From positions 1 to 15,483 of the forward strand of contig CAZONX010000041.1 in NCBI GenBank assembly GCA_964581295.1: a stretch of 15,483 bases of DNA. The letters run 5' to 3'. A program made the translations under genes and the position numbers. This document shows, one piece after another, positions 9,057 to 15,483 of the stretch. The notes beneath the pieces were generated by a model. That model had not been told where the DNA came from. It searched no databases and saw only the letters and a list, made by a program, of their open reading frames with translations. Each line of letters starts with the position of its first letter. The first letter of the stretch is position 1. Origin of the DNA: JAHEEL01 sp964581295. GTDB lineage: Bacteria > Actinomycetota > Acidimicrobiia > Spongiisociales > UBA5794.

Positions 9057-9098
9057 CCGGCCTGGCGACTGGCCGGCCTGGCGACTGGCGACTCTCGG
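9057..9098. repeat. Tandem repeat between ilvC and leuA
   Basis: A perfect 16-bp unit, CCGGCCTGGCGACTGG, occurs twice in tandem (9057-9072 and 9073-9088) and is followed by CGACTCTCGG. Inside it CTGGCGA recurs three times, at 9062, 9078 and 9085, with CTGGCCG and CTCTCGG as near copies. CCGGCC and GGCCGG (9057-9062 and 9071-9076) can pair as a GC-rich hairpin with an 8-nt loop. No T-tract follows, so it does not look like an intrinsic terminator. It sits in the only large gap of the ilv-leu operon. Confidence 0.75.
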
Positions 9099-9100
9099 CT

Positions 9101-10114
<1,014 letters not shown>

Positions 10115-10123
10115 GGGGCCTCC

Positions 10124-10624
10124 TCAGGCGCTCTTGAGTTGCTTCTTGTTGGACTTCTGGTCTCGAGGCAGGGCGATGCGCCCCGACTTGGCCAGCGAGA
10201 CGATCCCGTAGGTGCTCATCAGCTGGAGGAAGTCGGCGAGGCGCTCCGGGGGTCCCGTGACCTCGAATGTGATGGTGGCGACGCCGACGTCGACCGCCCT
10301 GGCCTCCCAGACGCGAGCCGCGTCGAGGATCTCGCCGCGACGCTTCGCGTCCGCGTTGACCCGCACCAACATGATTTCTCGCTCGATTGCCGTCCCCGGC
10401 TCGAACTCGGTGACCTTGACCGTGTGCACGAGTTTGTAGAGCTGCTTGATGATCTGCTCCATCTCGGGGCCATCCACGACCACGGTCATGCGCGACATGG
10501 CGTCATCCTCGGTCGGGCCGACCGTCAGCGAGTGGATGTTGAAGCCCCGCCTCGCAAACATGGATGAAACGCGTGCAAGCACGCCGGGCTTGTTCTCGAC
10601 GATCACGGCGATGACGTGCTTCAT
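10124..10624 (-). CDS. ilvN: Acetolactate synthase small (regulatory) subunit
   Basis: This 166-residue subunit activates the catalytic IlvB and confers valine feedback inhibition. An N-terminal ACT domain (residues 2-75) has NKPGVLARVSSMFARRGFNIHSL (11-33), the effector-binding turn of this family, and MSRMTVVVDG. The C-terminal ALS_ss_C domain, about 84-156, includes VWEARAVDVG and YGIVSLAKSGRIAL. The length is usual for actinobacterial IlvN/IlvH. The tail RDQKSNKKQLKSA is basic and probably flexible. Its ATG overlaps the ilvB stop as ATGA, which helps make the two subunits in step. Confidence 0.96.
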   Translation of the reverse strand: MKHVIAVIVENKPGVLARVSSMFARRGFNIHSLTVGPTEDDAMSRMTVVVDGPEMEQIIKQLYKLVHTVKVTEFEPGTAIEREIMLVRVNADAKRRGEILDAARVWEARAVDVGVATITFEVTGPPERLADFLQLMSTYGIVSLAKSGRIALPRDQKSNKKQLKSA

Positions 10625-12330
10625 GCGAGGTCCTCTCTGCTCATGATGATGTCGTCGTTTGATCCACCAGCCGGAACCATCGGGAACACCATTGCCTCGG
10701 GGTCGCAGGTGAATTCGACCAGCACCGGCCGATCGTTGATCGCAAGTGCCTCTTCGATGACGCCCGCGACCTCGCTCGGATGATCGGCGCGCAGTCCGAC
10801 GCAACCGCACGCTTCGGCAAACTTGACGAAGTCTGGAACGGTCGGTGAGAGCTCGGTTTGGGACAACCGGCCGTCGTAGAACAGGTTCTGCCACTGCTTC
10901 ACCATGCCGAGCGAAGCGTTGTTCATCACGGCGACCTTGATCGGGATGTTCTCGACGGCCGCCGTGATCAGCTCGGAGCCGGTCATCTGGAAGCACCCGT
11001 CACCGTCGATGGCGAACACCACATCGTCCGGCATGCCGGCCTTGGCTCCGATCGCAGCAGGGACGGCGTATCCCATAGTCCCCAACCCACCGGAGTTGAT
11101 CCAGCGGCGCGGCTGCTCGAAGCGCCAGAACTGCGACGCCCACATCTGGTGCTGGCCGACTCCCGCCACGATCGTGGCGTCGCCGTCGGTGAGGCGTTGC
11201 AGCTCCTCGATGACGTACTGCTGCTGAATCGGACCGTCCGGGTCTTGCTCGTAGGCAAGGGGGTGGGATTCTCGCCATTCGTTGATGGTTGCGAGCCAGG
11301 CGTCGCGGGCCGGTTGCGGATCGCGACGTTCGGTCTGGGCTATCAATTGGCCCAAGACGATCTTGGCGTCACCGACGATGGGGACGTCGGCGAAGCGAAT
11401 CTTGCCGATCTCTGCCGGGTCGACGTCGACGTGGATGACCTTGGCTTCGGGGGCGAACTGTTTCACGTCTCCAGTGATCCGGTCGTCGAAGCGGGCGCCG
11501 AGCGTGATGAGCAAGTCGGCCCGCTGAAGCGCTGTGGTTGCGGTGTAGTTGCCGTGCATCCCCGGCATGCCGAGATTGAGGGGGTTCGAGTCGGGGAACG
11601 CCCCGCGGGCCATCAATGTCGTGACCATCGGAACGTGGATCAGGTCGGCGAACTGCTGAAGTTCGTCGGTTCCCCCTGCCGCCACGACGCCCCCGCCGAC
11701 GTAGAGCACAGGCCGCTCGGATCGTTCGATGAGATCAACGGCGGCCTTGACCTGGCGCGGATGGCCCTTGACTGCGGGCCGATAGCCCGGGAGCCGCACC
11801 TCGCCCGGCCGGTGCCAGGTCATCGTTGCGCCGAGAACGTCTTTCGGAATGTCGACGAGGACCGGACCCTTCCTTCCGGTGGAAGCCAGATGAAATGCCT
11901 CGCGGATGAGGTCGGGGATGTCGTCGGCGCTCGTGACGAGTTCGTTGTGCTTGGTCGCCGGCATCGACATGCCCCACGTATGGGCTTCCTGGAACGCGTC
12001 GTTGCCGATTGCGGTGCTCGCCACCTGCCCGGTGATCACCACCATGGGGACCGAGTCCATATAGGCATCCTGAAGGGCGGTGAGGATGTTTGTTGCCGCC
12101 GGACCGGATGTCACGACGGCAACCCCGACGCGGCCTGTGGCGTGGGCGTAGCCGGAGGCCATGTGGCCTGCGCCTTGCTCGTGGCGAGCGAGCACGTGGC
12201 GAATGGAGGAATCGATCAACGGATCGTACGCCGGGAGGATGGCTCCGCCGGGCATGCCGAAGATGACCTCGACTCCTTCGTACTCGAGCGATCGGATCAG
12301 CGCTTCGGCGCCAGTGAGTTGTTCAGCCAT
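10621..12330 (-). CDS. ilvB: Acetolactate synthase large (catalytic) subunit
   Basis: This 569-residue thiamine-diphosphate and FAD enzyme joins two pyruvates, or pyruvate and 2-oxobutyrate, in the first common step of branched-chain synthesis. Catalytic Glu51 lies in RHEQGAGHMA. GNDAFQEA at 109-116 and GARFDDRITGD at 278-288 (FAD domain) are typical. The ThDP motif starts GDG at 443-445 and ends NN at 470-471. The start at ATG 12330 has GGAG 6 nt upstream and gives the family N-terminus MAEQLTGAEALIRSLE. The frame stays open for 63 codons upstream, but that stretch runs through the terminator hairpin and leader and is not coding. Expression is controlled by the attenuator in front. Confidence 0.97.
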   Translation of the reverse strand: MAEQLTGAEALIRSLEYEGVEVIFGMPGGAILPAYDPLIDSSIRHVLARHEQGAGHMASGYAHATGRVGVAVVTSGPAATNILTALQDAYMDSVPMVVITGQVASTAIGNDAFQEAHTWGMSMPATKHNELVTSADDIPDLIREAFHLASTGRKGPVLVDIPKDVLGATMTWHRPGEVRLPGYRPAVKGHPRQVKAAVDLIERSERPVLYVGGGVVAAGGTDELQQFADLIHVPMVTTLMARGAFPDSNPLNLGMPGMHGNYTATTALQRADLLITLGARFDDRITGDVKQFAPEAKVIHVDVDPAEIGKIRFADVPIVGDAKIVLGQLIAQTERRDPQPARDAWLATINEWRESHPLAYEQDPDGPIQQQYVIEELQRLTDGDATIVAGVGQHQMWASQFWRFEQPRRWINSGGLGTMGYAVPAAIGAKAGMPDDVVFAIDGDGCFQMTGSELITAAVENIPIKVAVMNNASLGMVKQWQNLFYDGRLSQTELSPTVPDFVKFAEACGCVGLRADHPSEVAGVIEEALAINDRPVLVEFTCDPEAMVFPMVPAGGSNDDIIMSREDLA

Positions 12331-12348
12331 GTCATGCTCCACATACAG

Positions 12349-12375
12349 AAAACCCCCCGTGTCACACGGAGGGTT
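12349..12375 (-). terminator. Intrinsic terminator/attenuator before ilvB
   Basis: In the minus-strand RNA an 11-bp stem forms between 12375-12365 (AACCCUCCGUG) and 12361-12351 (CACGGGGGGUU) with a 3-nt loop, followed by UUUUCUGU. One pair is a U-G wobble that would be an A-C mismatch in plus-strand RNA, so the structure is built for minus-strand transcription. It lies 19 nt before the ilvB start and after the leader peptide, as an attenuator should. Confidence 0.9.
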
Positions 12376-12376
12376 A

Positions 12377-12402
12377 GGCGCACACGTTTCGACGTGCGCG
12401 CC
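12377..12402 (-). promoter_or_regulatory. Leader hairpin upstream of the attenuator
   Basis: Minus-strand RNA forms an 11-bp stem, GGCGCGCACGU with ACGUGUGCGCC, around a CGAA loop. The single G-U pair again works only on the minus strand. The first stem base is also the last base of the leader stop codon, so a ribosome stalled on the regulatory codons would cover the 5' arm. The 3' arm carries CGUGUG, which is repeated in the terminator's 5' arm. Confidence 0.75.
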
Positions 12403-12443
12403 TAGGTGATAAGGACTACGAGCTGGAAGTTGGTCGGGGTCAT
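12402..12443 (-). CDS. ilv leader peptide (branched-chain attenuation)
   Basis: A 13-residue open frame, MTPTNFQLVVLIT, ends with TAG just at the base of the first leader hairpin. Five residues in a row, Leu-Val-Val-Leu-Ile (CUC GUA GUC CUU AUC), are the end products of the operon that follows. AAGGA lies 7 nt before the ATG. It is too short for routine gene finders. In this class of attenuator, scarcity of charged Leu, Val or Ile tRNA stalls the ribosome on these codons and keeps the terminator from forming; with enough charged tRNA the ribosome reaches the stop and transcription ends before ilvB. Position, codon content, ribosome site and the downstream terminator all agree. Confidence 0.9.
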   Translation of the reverse strand: MTPTNFQLVVLIT

Positions 12444-12467
12444 CTTGGATTCCTTCGGGAGCGTGCG

Positions 12468-12495
12468 AGTATGGCAGGACTCGCCAACTAGTCAA
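12468..12495 (-). promoter_or_regulatory. Promoter of the ilv-leu operon
   Basis: On the minus strand TTGACT (12495-12490) and CATACT (12473-12468) are spaced by 16 nt. The -35 matches the sigma-A consensus at five of six bases, the -10 at four of six. Transcription should start near 12461, leaving about 18 nt before the leader ATG. The site lies within the 58-nt gap to the divergent NYN gene. Confidence 0.6.
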
Positions 12496-12501
12496 GAACG
12501 C

Positions 12502-13728
12502 ATGAACACCATCCGACAACTACGCACCGTCCTCAAGCCAGCGATTGACGCTGCGCGTGCGGCGTTGCGGCGCATGGAAGACGATGACGTTCCCGCCCGT
12601 CTCCGGCCGGTGGCCAAGCGCGGAGACGGTCGACTGCCGGTGCCTCTCGTGAAAGCGCTTCTACGGGGCATCGAAGAGGACGAGTGGTTCCGCGACAAGG
12701 CGCTGGAGTCGTTCGCTCACTCCGGGACTGACGATTCGGTGTCATTGGCCTATCTCGAGCAGCGAACCGGATGGTGGATCGCTGTGGTTGAGGCCGTCGC
12801 CGTTGCCGAGAGCGCCGACGTCGAGGATCGCCGTGCGCGCCTCGAGCGGGAACTCGAGAAACTTCGGGAGCGAGCGGGCGCCGACCGAGCGAAGCTGAAG
12901 AAGGCGAAGCAGGAACGCGATGTTGCTGCGGCGGCGTCGCAGGCGTCGATCGACGACCGGCTCGAGCCGCTGCGGGCTGCGGCGACGACCGCTCGCTCGC
13001 AGCGCGATCGCGCGATCGGGGAGGCCGAGTCGCGTCGCATTGAGATCGACAGGGCGACATCCGAGCGAGACGAAGCGGAGCGAGCGGCCGCGGTGCTGTC
13101 CGAGAGCGTGCGAGATGCACGACGCGCGGCGGCGCAGCTGCGTCGGACGATCGAATCCGGCAGCTCCGAGTCGATACCGAAAGAGCCGATGGACGTGGCG
13201 CGCTGGTTGGACAGCGTCGCGGCATCGCTCACCCCGTACCGCGAGGCGGCTGCCACTACGTTGGACGCCGACACCGATCTCAGCGACACCGGGGCGCTCG
13301 TGCCGTTCGGTGTCGCACCCGATTCGCCCGAGGCGATTGATGCCCTGGCCGGGATCGACGGGCGGACGGTGCTCGTCGATGGTCACAATCTCCTGGGTGT
13401 CCTCGACTCCTCCACGATGGCGACCGGGCGAGCGCGGCGTGAGCTGACGGCGTCGCTCGGCAAGCTCTCACGCCACCTCGGCGACTCGACGATCGAGGTC
13501 GTGTTCGATTCGGACCTCGAAGAGGGTCGACCGAAGTCGGTGACGTCGACCGGCATCGTGGTGCGATTCGCTCCTGGAGACCTGATCGCCGACGACGTAA
13601 TCGTCGAACGGGTCGCGGCGGCTACAACGTCCGCCGTGGTGATCTCCGACGACCGAGAAGTCCGCGAGCGGTGCACTCGGTTGGGAGCGACGGTGCTCTG
13701 GGCACGAGCGCTCGCTGGATGGCTCTAG
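12502..13728 (+). CDS. Coiled-coil protein with C-terminal NYN (YacP/Rae1-like) nuclease domain
   Basis: This 408-residue soluble protein has three parts. Residues 1-105 are mostly helical, with DEWFRDKALESFA and LAYLEQRTGWW. Residues about 106-220 are highly charged and heptad-like (RRARLERELEKLRERAG), predicted to form a long coiled coil. Residues 285-408 are an NYN domain of the YacP type: VLVDGHNLLG (290-299), EVVFDSD (332-338), ADDVI (363-367) and VISDDREV (380-387) supply the acidic metal-binding cluster of PIN/NYN RNases. B. subtilis YacP (Rae1) is a ribosome-associated mRNA endonuclease; whether this one acts the same way is inference. ATG 12502 is chosen because the longer frame back to 12406 covers the ilv leader and promoter. 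No good ribosome site is seen. It is divergent from the ilv operon. Confidence 0.85.
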   Translation: MNTIRQLRTVLKPAIDAARAALRRMEDDDVPARLRPVAKRGDGRLPVPLVKALLRGIEEDEWFRDKALESFAHSGTDDSVSLAYLEQRTGWWIAVVEAVAVAESADVEDRRARLERELEKLRERAGADRAKLKKAKQERDVAAAASQASIDDRLEPLRAAATTARSQRDRAIGEAESRRIEIDRATSERDEAERAAAVLSESVRDARRAAAQLRRTIESGSSESIPKEPMDVARWLDSVAASLTPYREAAATTLDADTDLSDTGALVPFGVAPDSPEAIDALAGIDGRTVLVDGHNLLGVLDSSTMATGRARRELTASLGKLSRHLGDSTIEVVFDSDLEEGRPKSVTSTGIVVRFAPGDLIADDVIVERVAAATTSAVVISDDREVRERCTRLGATVLWARALAGWL

Positions 13729-13740
13729 CGGTCCGTCGCA

Positions 13741-13840
13741 GAAATGCGCATCGTGCCGCTTGCGGCACGCCTCTACGCCCCTGCCGCCAGATCGCCAGCA
13801 GTTTCGGCAGGAAACTGCATTGTGCCGCTTGCGGCACGCC
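13741..13840. repeat. Hairpin cluster with duplicated palindrome between convergent genes
   Basis: GTGCCGCTTGCGGCAC, a 7-bp inverted repeat around TT, occurs identically at 13753-13768 and 13822-13837, 69 bp apart, within roughly 30-bp near-identical flanks (GAAA...GCAT.. before, GCC after). Between them GCAGTTTC and GAAACTGC (13798-13805 and 13811-13818) form an 8-bp stem with a 5-nt loop. It lies 3' of both the plus-strand NYN gene and the minus-strand LLM gene. No T-tract follows any stem. A plus-strand frame across it repeats IVPLAAR but has no other coding sign. The rest of the gap, 13841-13924, shows nothing. Confidence 0.75.
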
Positions 13841-13924
13841 CCGACTGCGCCTTCGTTGTGCGTCCTTGTCAGATGACGCCGATGCCTCGAGCCGCCACTT
13901 CTGCGACAGACGACCAATACCCGA

Positions 13925-14959
13925 TCAGAGCGCGAGTTCTGCCATCAGGCGCAGGGTGGCTACGTCGGAAGTGGCGACGATGAGCGTGGTCACACCGGAC
14001 GCTCTCCACGCGCCCAATCGGTCGGCGATTCGGTCGCGCGATCCGACCAGGCTGACCTCGTCGACGAGTTCGTCCGGCACGGCTCGCACCGCATCCATCG
14101 ATCTCCCATCGAGATAGGCGGTCTGAATCTGCTCGGCAGCCTCCCCGTAGCCGTACCGATGGGCAAGGTCGTTGTAGAAATTCGTGCCCTTTGCCCCCAT
14201 GCCGCCAACGTAGAGAGCAATCGTCGGCTTCGCCGCGAGTCGTGCGCGATCGAGATCATCGTCGAATGAGACGAACACCGTCACCGCCGTGTCGAATGTC
14301 TCGGCTTTGTCGTTGGAGGCGGAGCGTCCGAATCCCTCGACAAGAAGCGGCTCGAACACCGCCGCGGCCTGTTCTGGCGAGAAGAAGACGGGCAGCCAGC
14401 CATCGGCGATCTCAGCGGTGAGCGCCACGTTCTTCGGCCCGATCGCGGCGAGGTAGATGGGCAGGTCGGCGGTGAGCGGCTTCGAGATGAGGCTGAGTGG
14501 CTTGCCGAGCCCGGTGGCCCCCGGGCCGCGATATGGCATCTGGAAGGTATCGCCGTCGAATTCGACGGGCTCATCGCGAGACAGAATCCTCCGCACGATC
14601 TCCACGTATTCGCGGGTCATCTGGAGCGGCTTGCCGAATGGACGCCCGTGCCAACCTTCAACGACTTGGGGACCCGATACACCGAGCCCAAGGCGAAACC
14701 GTCCGTTGGAGAGTTGGTCCAGTGTTGCGGCCGTCATCGCGGTCATGGCCGGGGTTCTCGCCGGCATCTGGAGGATGGCGGATCCGAGCGTGATGCTGGT
14801 GGTGCGCGCCGCGAGATATGCCAGCGGAGTCGCCGCGTCAGACCCGTAGGCCTCAGCGGTCCACACCGAGTCGTACCCGAGGCGCTCTGCCTCGGCCACA
14901 AGCGCGGTGTCGCGGGCGATCGCGACACCCCGGTAACCCAGGTTGAGACCGAGGCGCAC
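13925..14959 (-). CDS. F420-dependent LLM-class oxidoreductase
   Basis: This 344-residue TIM-barrel protein belongs to the luciferase-like monooxygenase superfamily. It starts MRLGLNLGYRG, has LVAEAERLGYDSVWTAEAYGSDAATPLAYLAART (21-53), the ITLGSAILQMPARTPAMTAMTAATLDQLSNGRFRLGLGVSGPQV block (56-99), LPIYLAAIGPKNVALTAEIADGWLP (165-189) and a C-terminal VSLVGSRDRIADRLGAWRASGVTTLIV. This architecture is typical of actinobacterial F420-dependent members, which reduce or oxidise diverse substrates; the particular substrate is not evident. The GTG start follows the hypA TGA directly, and GGAAG lies 5 nt upstream inside hypA, so it is probably co-translated with hypA. Confidence 0.9.
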   Translation of the reverse strand: MRLGLNLGYRGVAIARDTALVAEAERLGYDSVWTAEAYGSDAATPLAYLAARTTSITLGSAILQMPARTPAMTAMTAATLDQLSNGRFRLGLGVSGPQVVEGWHGRPFGKPLQMTREYVEIVRRILSRDEPVEFDGDTFQMPYRGPGATGLGKPLSLISKPLTADLPIYLAAIGPKNVALTAEIADGWLPVFFSPEQAAAVFEPLLVEGFGRSASNDKAETFDTAVTVFVSFDDDLDRARLAAKPTIALYVGGMGAKGTNFYNDLAHRYGYGEAAEQIQTAYLDGRSMDAVRAVPDELVDEVSLVGSRDRIADRLGAWRASGVTTLIVATSDVATLRLMAELAL

Positions 14960-15301
14960 TCAGTCTTCCGAGTAGCGCACGGCGGTGACGAGCGTCGCGT
15001 TCCCCGAGATGACGTCGGCCGGTCCCCCGCAGGTGGGGCACCGGAGGATCGCGGCGTCCTCGGTCTCGAAGTTCGACTCACAGGCCGAACACAGCAGTTC
15101 CAGGGGGACCTCGACGATCTCGAGATCGGCGCCTTCTGCCGGAGTGTCCTTCGAAGCGACCTCGAAGCCGAATTGCAGCGAGTCGGCGACCACGCCGCTC
15201 ATCGGGCCGATCGAGACGGTGACCCCGGAGAGCGTTCCGCCCTTGGGCACCGCAGCAATCGCAGCATCGATAACACTTCGAGCGATTCCTACCTCATGCA
15301 T
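14960..15301 (-). CDS. hypA: Hydrogenase maturation nickel metallochaperone HypA
   Basis: This 113-residue protein delivers nickel, with HypB, to the large subunit of [NiFe] hydrogenases. The N-terminus MHEVGIARSVID has His2, the conserved nickel ligand, and needs Met1 exposed, which fixes the start at 15301. The zinc site is Cys71-x-x-Cys74 and Cys88-x-x-Cys91 (CSAC...CPTC). The length is normal for HypA. The frame remains open 36 codons upstream, but that part is encoded by the AAAGAAC repeats. No ribosome site precedes ATG 15301; TACCGT 7 nt upstream suggests a leaderless mRNA. No hydrogenase or other hyp gene lies in the window; they may lie beyond the right edge. It abuts an LLM oxidoreductase gene. 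Confidence 0.92.
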   Translation of the reverse strand: MHEVGIARSVIDAAIAAVPKGGTLSGVTVSIGPMSGVVADSLQFGFEVASKDTPAEGADLEIVEVPLELLCSACESNFETEDAAILRCPTCGGPADVISGNATLVTAVRYSED

Positions 15302-15308
15302 CAGAGAG

Positions 15309-15314
15309 ACGGTA
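15309..15314 (-). promoter_or_regulatory. Candidate -10 for leaderless hypA
   Basis: The minus strand reads TACCGT, then 7 nt (CTCTCTG), then ATG 15301. There is no Shine-Dalgarno. The match to TANNNT with this spacing suggests that the mRNA begins at the start codon. Confidence 0.4.
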
Positions 15315-15325
15315 GTCCCTGTGGC

Positions 15326-15396
15326 GAGAGCAAAGAACAAAGAACAAAGAACAAGAGCAAACGAGGAGGGCGGTCTGATCGTTGTTCTTTGCTCTC
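15326..15396. repeat. AAAGAAC heptamer array and 15-bp inverted repeat
   Basis: AAAGAAC is repeated three times head to tail (15332-15352). The first copy is part of GAGAGCAAAGAACAA (15326-15340), which is perfectly inverted at 15382-15396 (TTGTTCTTTGCTCTC), giving a 15-bp stem with a 41-nt spacer. On the plus strand the second arm runs into TCTTTT. The element lies in the divergent gap between hypA and the gene starting at 15451, and it is unusually AT-rich for the window. It could be a terminator- or attenuator-like structure toward the right-edge gene, or a slippage product; the sequence does not decide. The rest of the gap, 15397-15450, holds the palindromic TGTGTCACA and a ribosome site, with no clear promoter. 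Confidence 0.7.
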
Positions 15397-15450
15397 TCTT
15401 TTGTGTCACACGCTCTCCTTAAGTTGGCGCTATCGGCTGAAGGAGTTGTT

Positions 15451-15483
15451 GTGATCATCGATTGTGACGCATGTGTAATGGAC
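15451..15483 (+). CDS. Start of a small CDxC protein, cut by the window edge
   Basis: GTG 15451 is preceded by GAAGGAG (15439-15445) with 5-nt spacing, the best plus-strand ribosome site near the edge. The eleven visible codons read MIIDCDACVMD. The Cys-Asp-x-Cys at the very N-terminus suggests a small metal- or thiol-binding protein; I recall short uncharacterised actinobacterial proteins that begin this way, but eleven residues cannot prove it. It is divergent from hypA. Confidence 0.5.
   Translation, partial: MIIDCDACVMD

Noticed and set aside
12406..12501. A longer start for the NYN protein at 12406.
   Set aside because: It would cover the divergent ilv promoter and leader; the added residues show no family similarity, and ATG 12502 gives a sensible N-terminus.
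12331..12519. An N-terminal extension of IlvB by 63 residues.
   Set aside because: The extra frame crosses the leader peptide, both hairpins and the promoter; the ribosome site and family N-terminus both support ATG 12330.
13744..13983. A small plus-strand protein with a repeated IVPLAAR motif.
   Set aside because: The repeat is explained by the duplicated DNA palindrome; there is no ribosome site, and the frame runs into the convergent LLM gene.
15302..15409. HypA starting upstream at 15409.
   Set aside because: HypA needs Met1-His2 exposed for nickel binding, and the added residues are encoded by the repeat array.

Overview
This is a high-GC stretch with dense, short-gapped operons. It looks like a chromosomal segment of an actinobacterium. 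The F420/LLM-type oxidoreductase, an ilvBNC operon with a peptide-coded attenuator, a class I (short) ketol-acid reductoisomerase, a mix of GTG and ATG starts, and several starts that fit leaderless mRNA all agree with Actinobacteriota. Acidimicrobiia is my best guess, but it is an inference. I saw no IS element, integrase, CRISPR array, tRNA or rRNA.

Layout. (1) The left edge, 1-1454, holds two convergent GNAT acetyltransferase genes. Each is collinear with its family but broken by one in-frame stop codon. (2) From 1500 to 4848, on the minus strand: a 59-residue two-helix membrane protein, an SDR oxidoreductase, a DapA-superfamily aldolase/lyase and 6-phosphogluconate dehydrogenase (gnd). 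gnd and the DapA-like gene abut with no gap. (3) From 4866 to 6329: a lipoprotein M1-family metallopeptidase. (4) From 6416 to 12443, minus strand: a branched-chain amino acid operon in the order leader peptide, ilvB, ilvN, ilvC, leuA, leuB. It makes acetolactate, carries it to the dihydroxy-acids, and then runs the first and third leucine-specific steps; ilvD and leuCD are not in the window. The operon has its own promoter, a 13-residue leader peptide containing Leu-Val-Val-Leu-Ile, and an intrinsic terminator before ilvB, which is a textbook attenuator. (5) Divergent on the plus strand, 12502-13728, is a coiled-coil protein with a C-terminal NYN/YacP-type nuclease domain. (6) From 13741 to 13840, between convergent genes, is a cluster of hairpins with a duplicated palindrome. 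(7) From 13925 to 15301, minus strand: hypA ([NiFe] hydrogenase nickel insertion) abutting an F420-dependent LLM oxidoreductase. (8) At the right edge a small CDxC protein starts on the plus strand and runs off the window.

The most rewarding observations are the ilv attenuator, the two nonsense-interrupted GNAT genes, three short arrays of 7-bp-period repeats at gene borders (one supplies the C-terminus and stop codon of leuB), and a recurring leaderless-start pattern (TANNNT, 6-7 nt, start codon) at the genes that lack a Shine-Dalgarno sequence. Most of the window is ordinary core metabolism, and I found no convincing new defence or mobile system.
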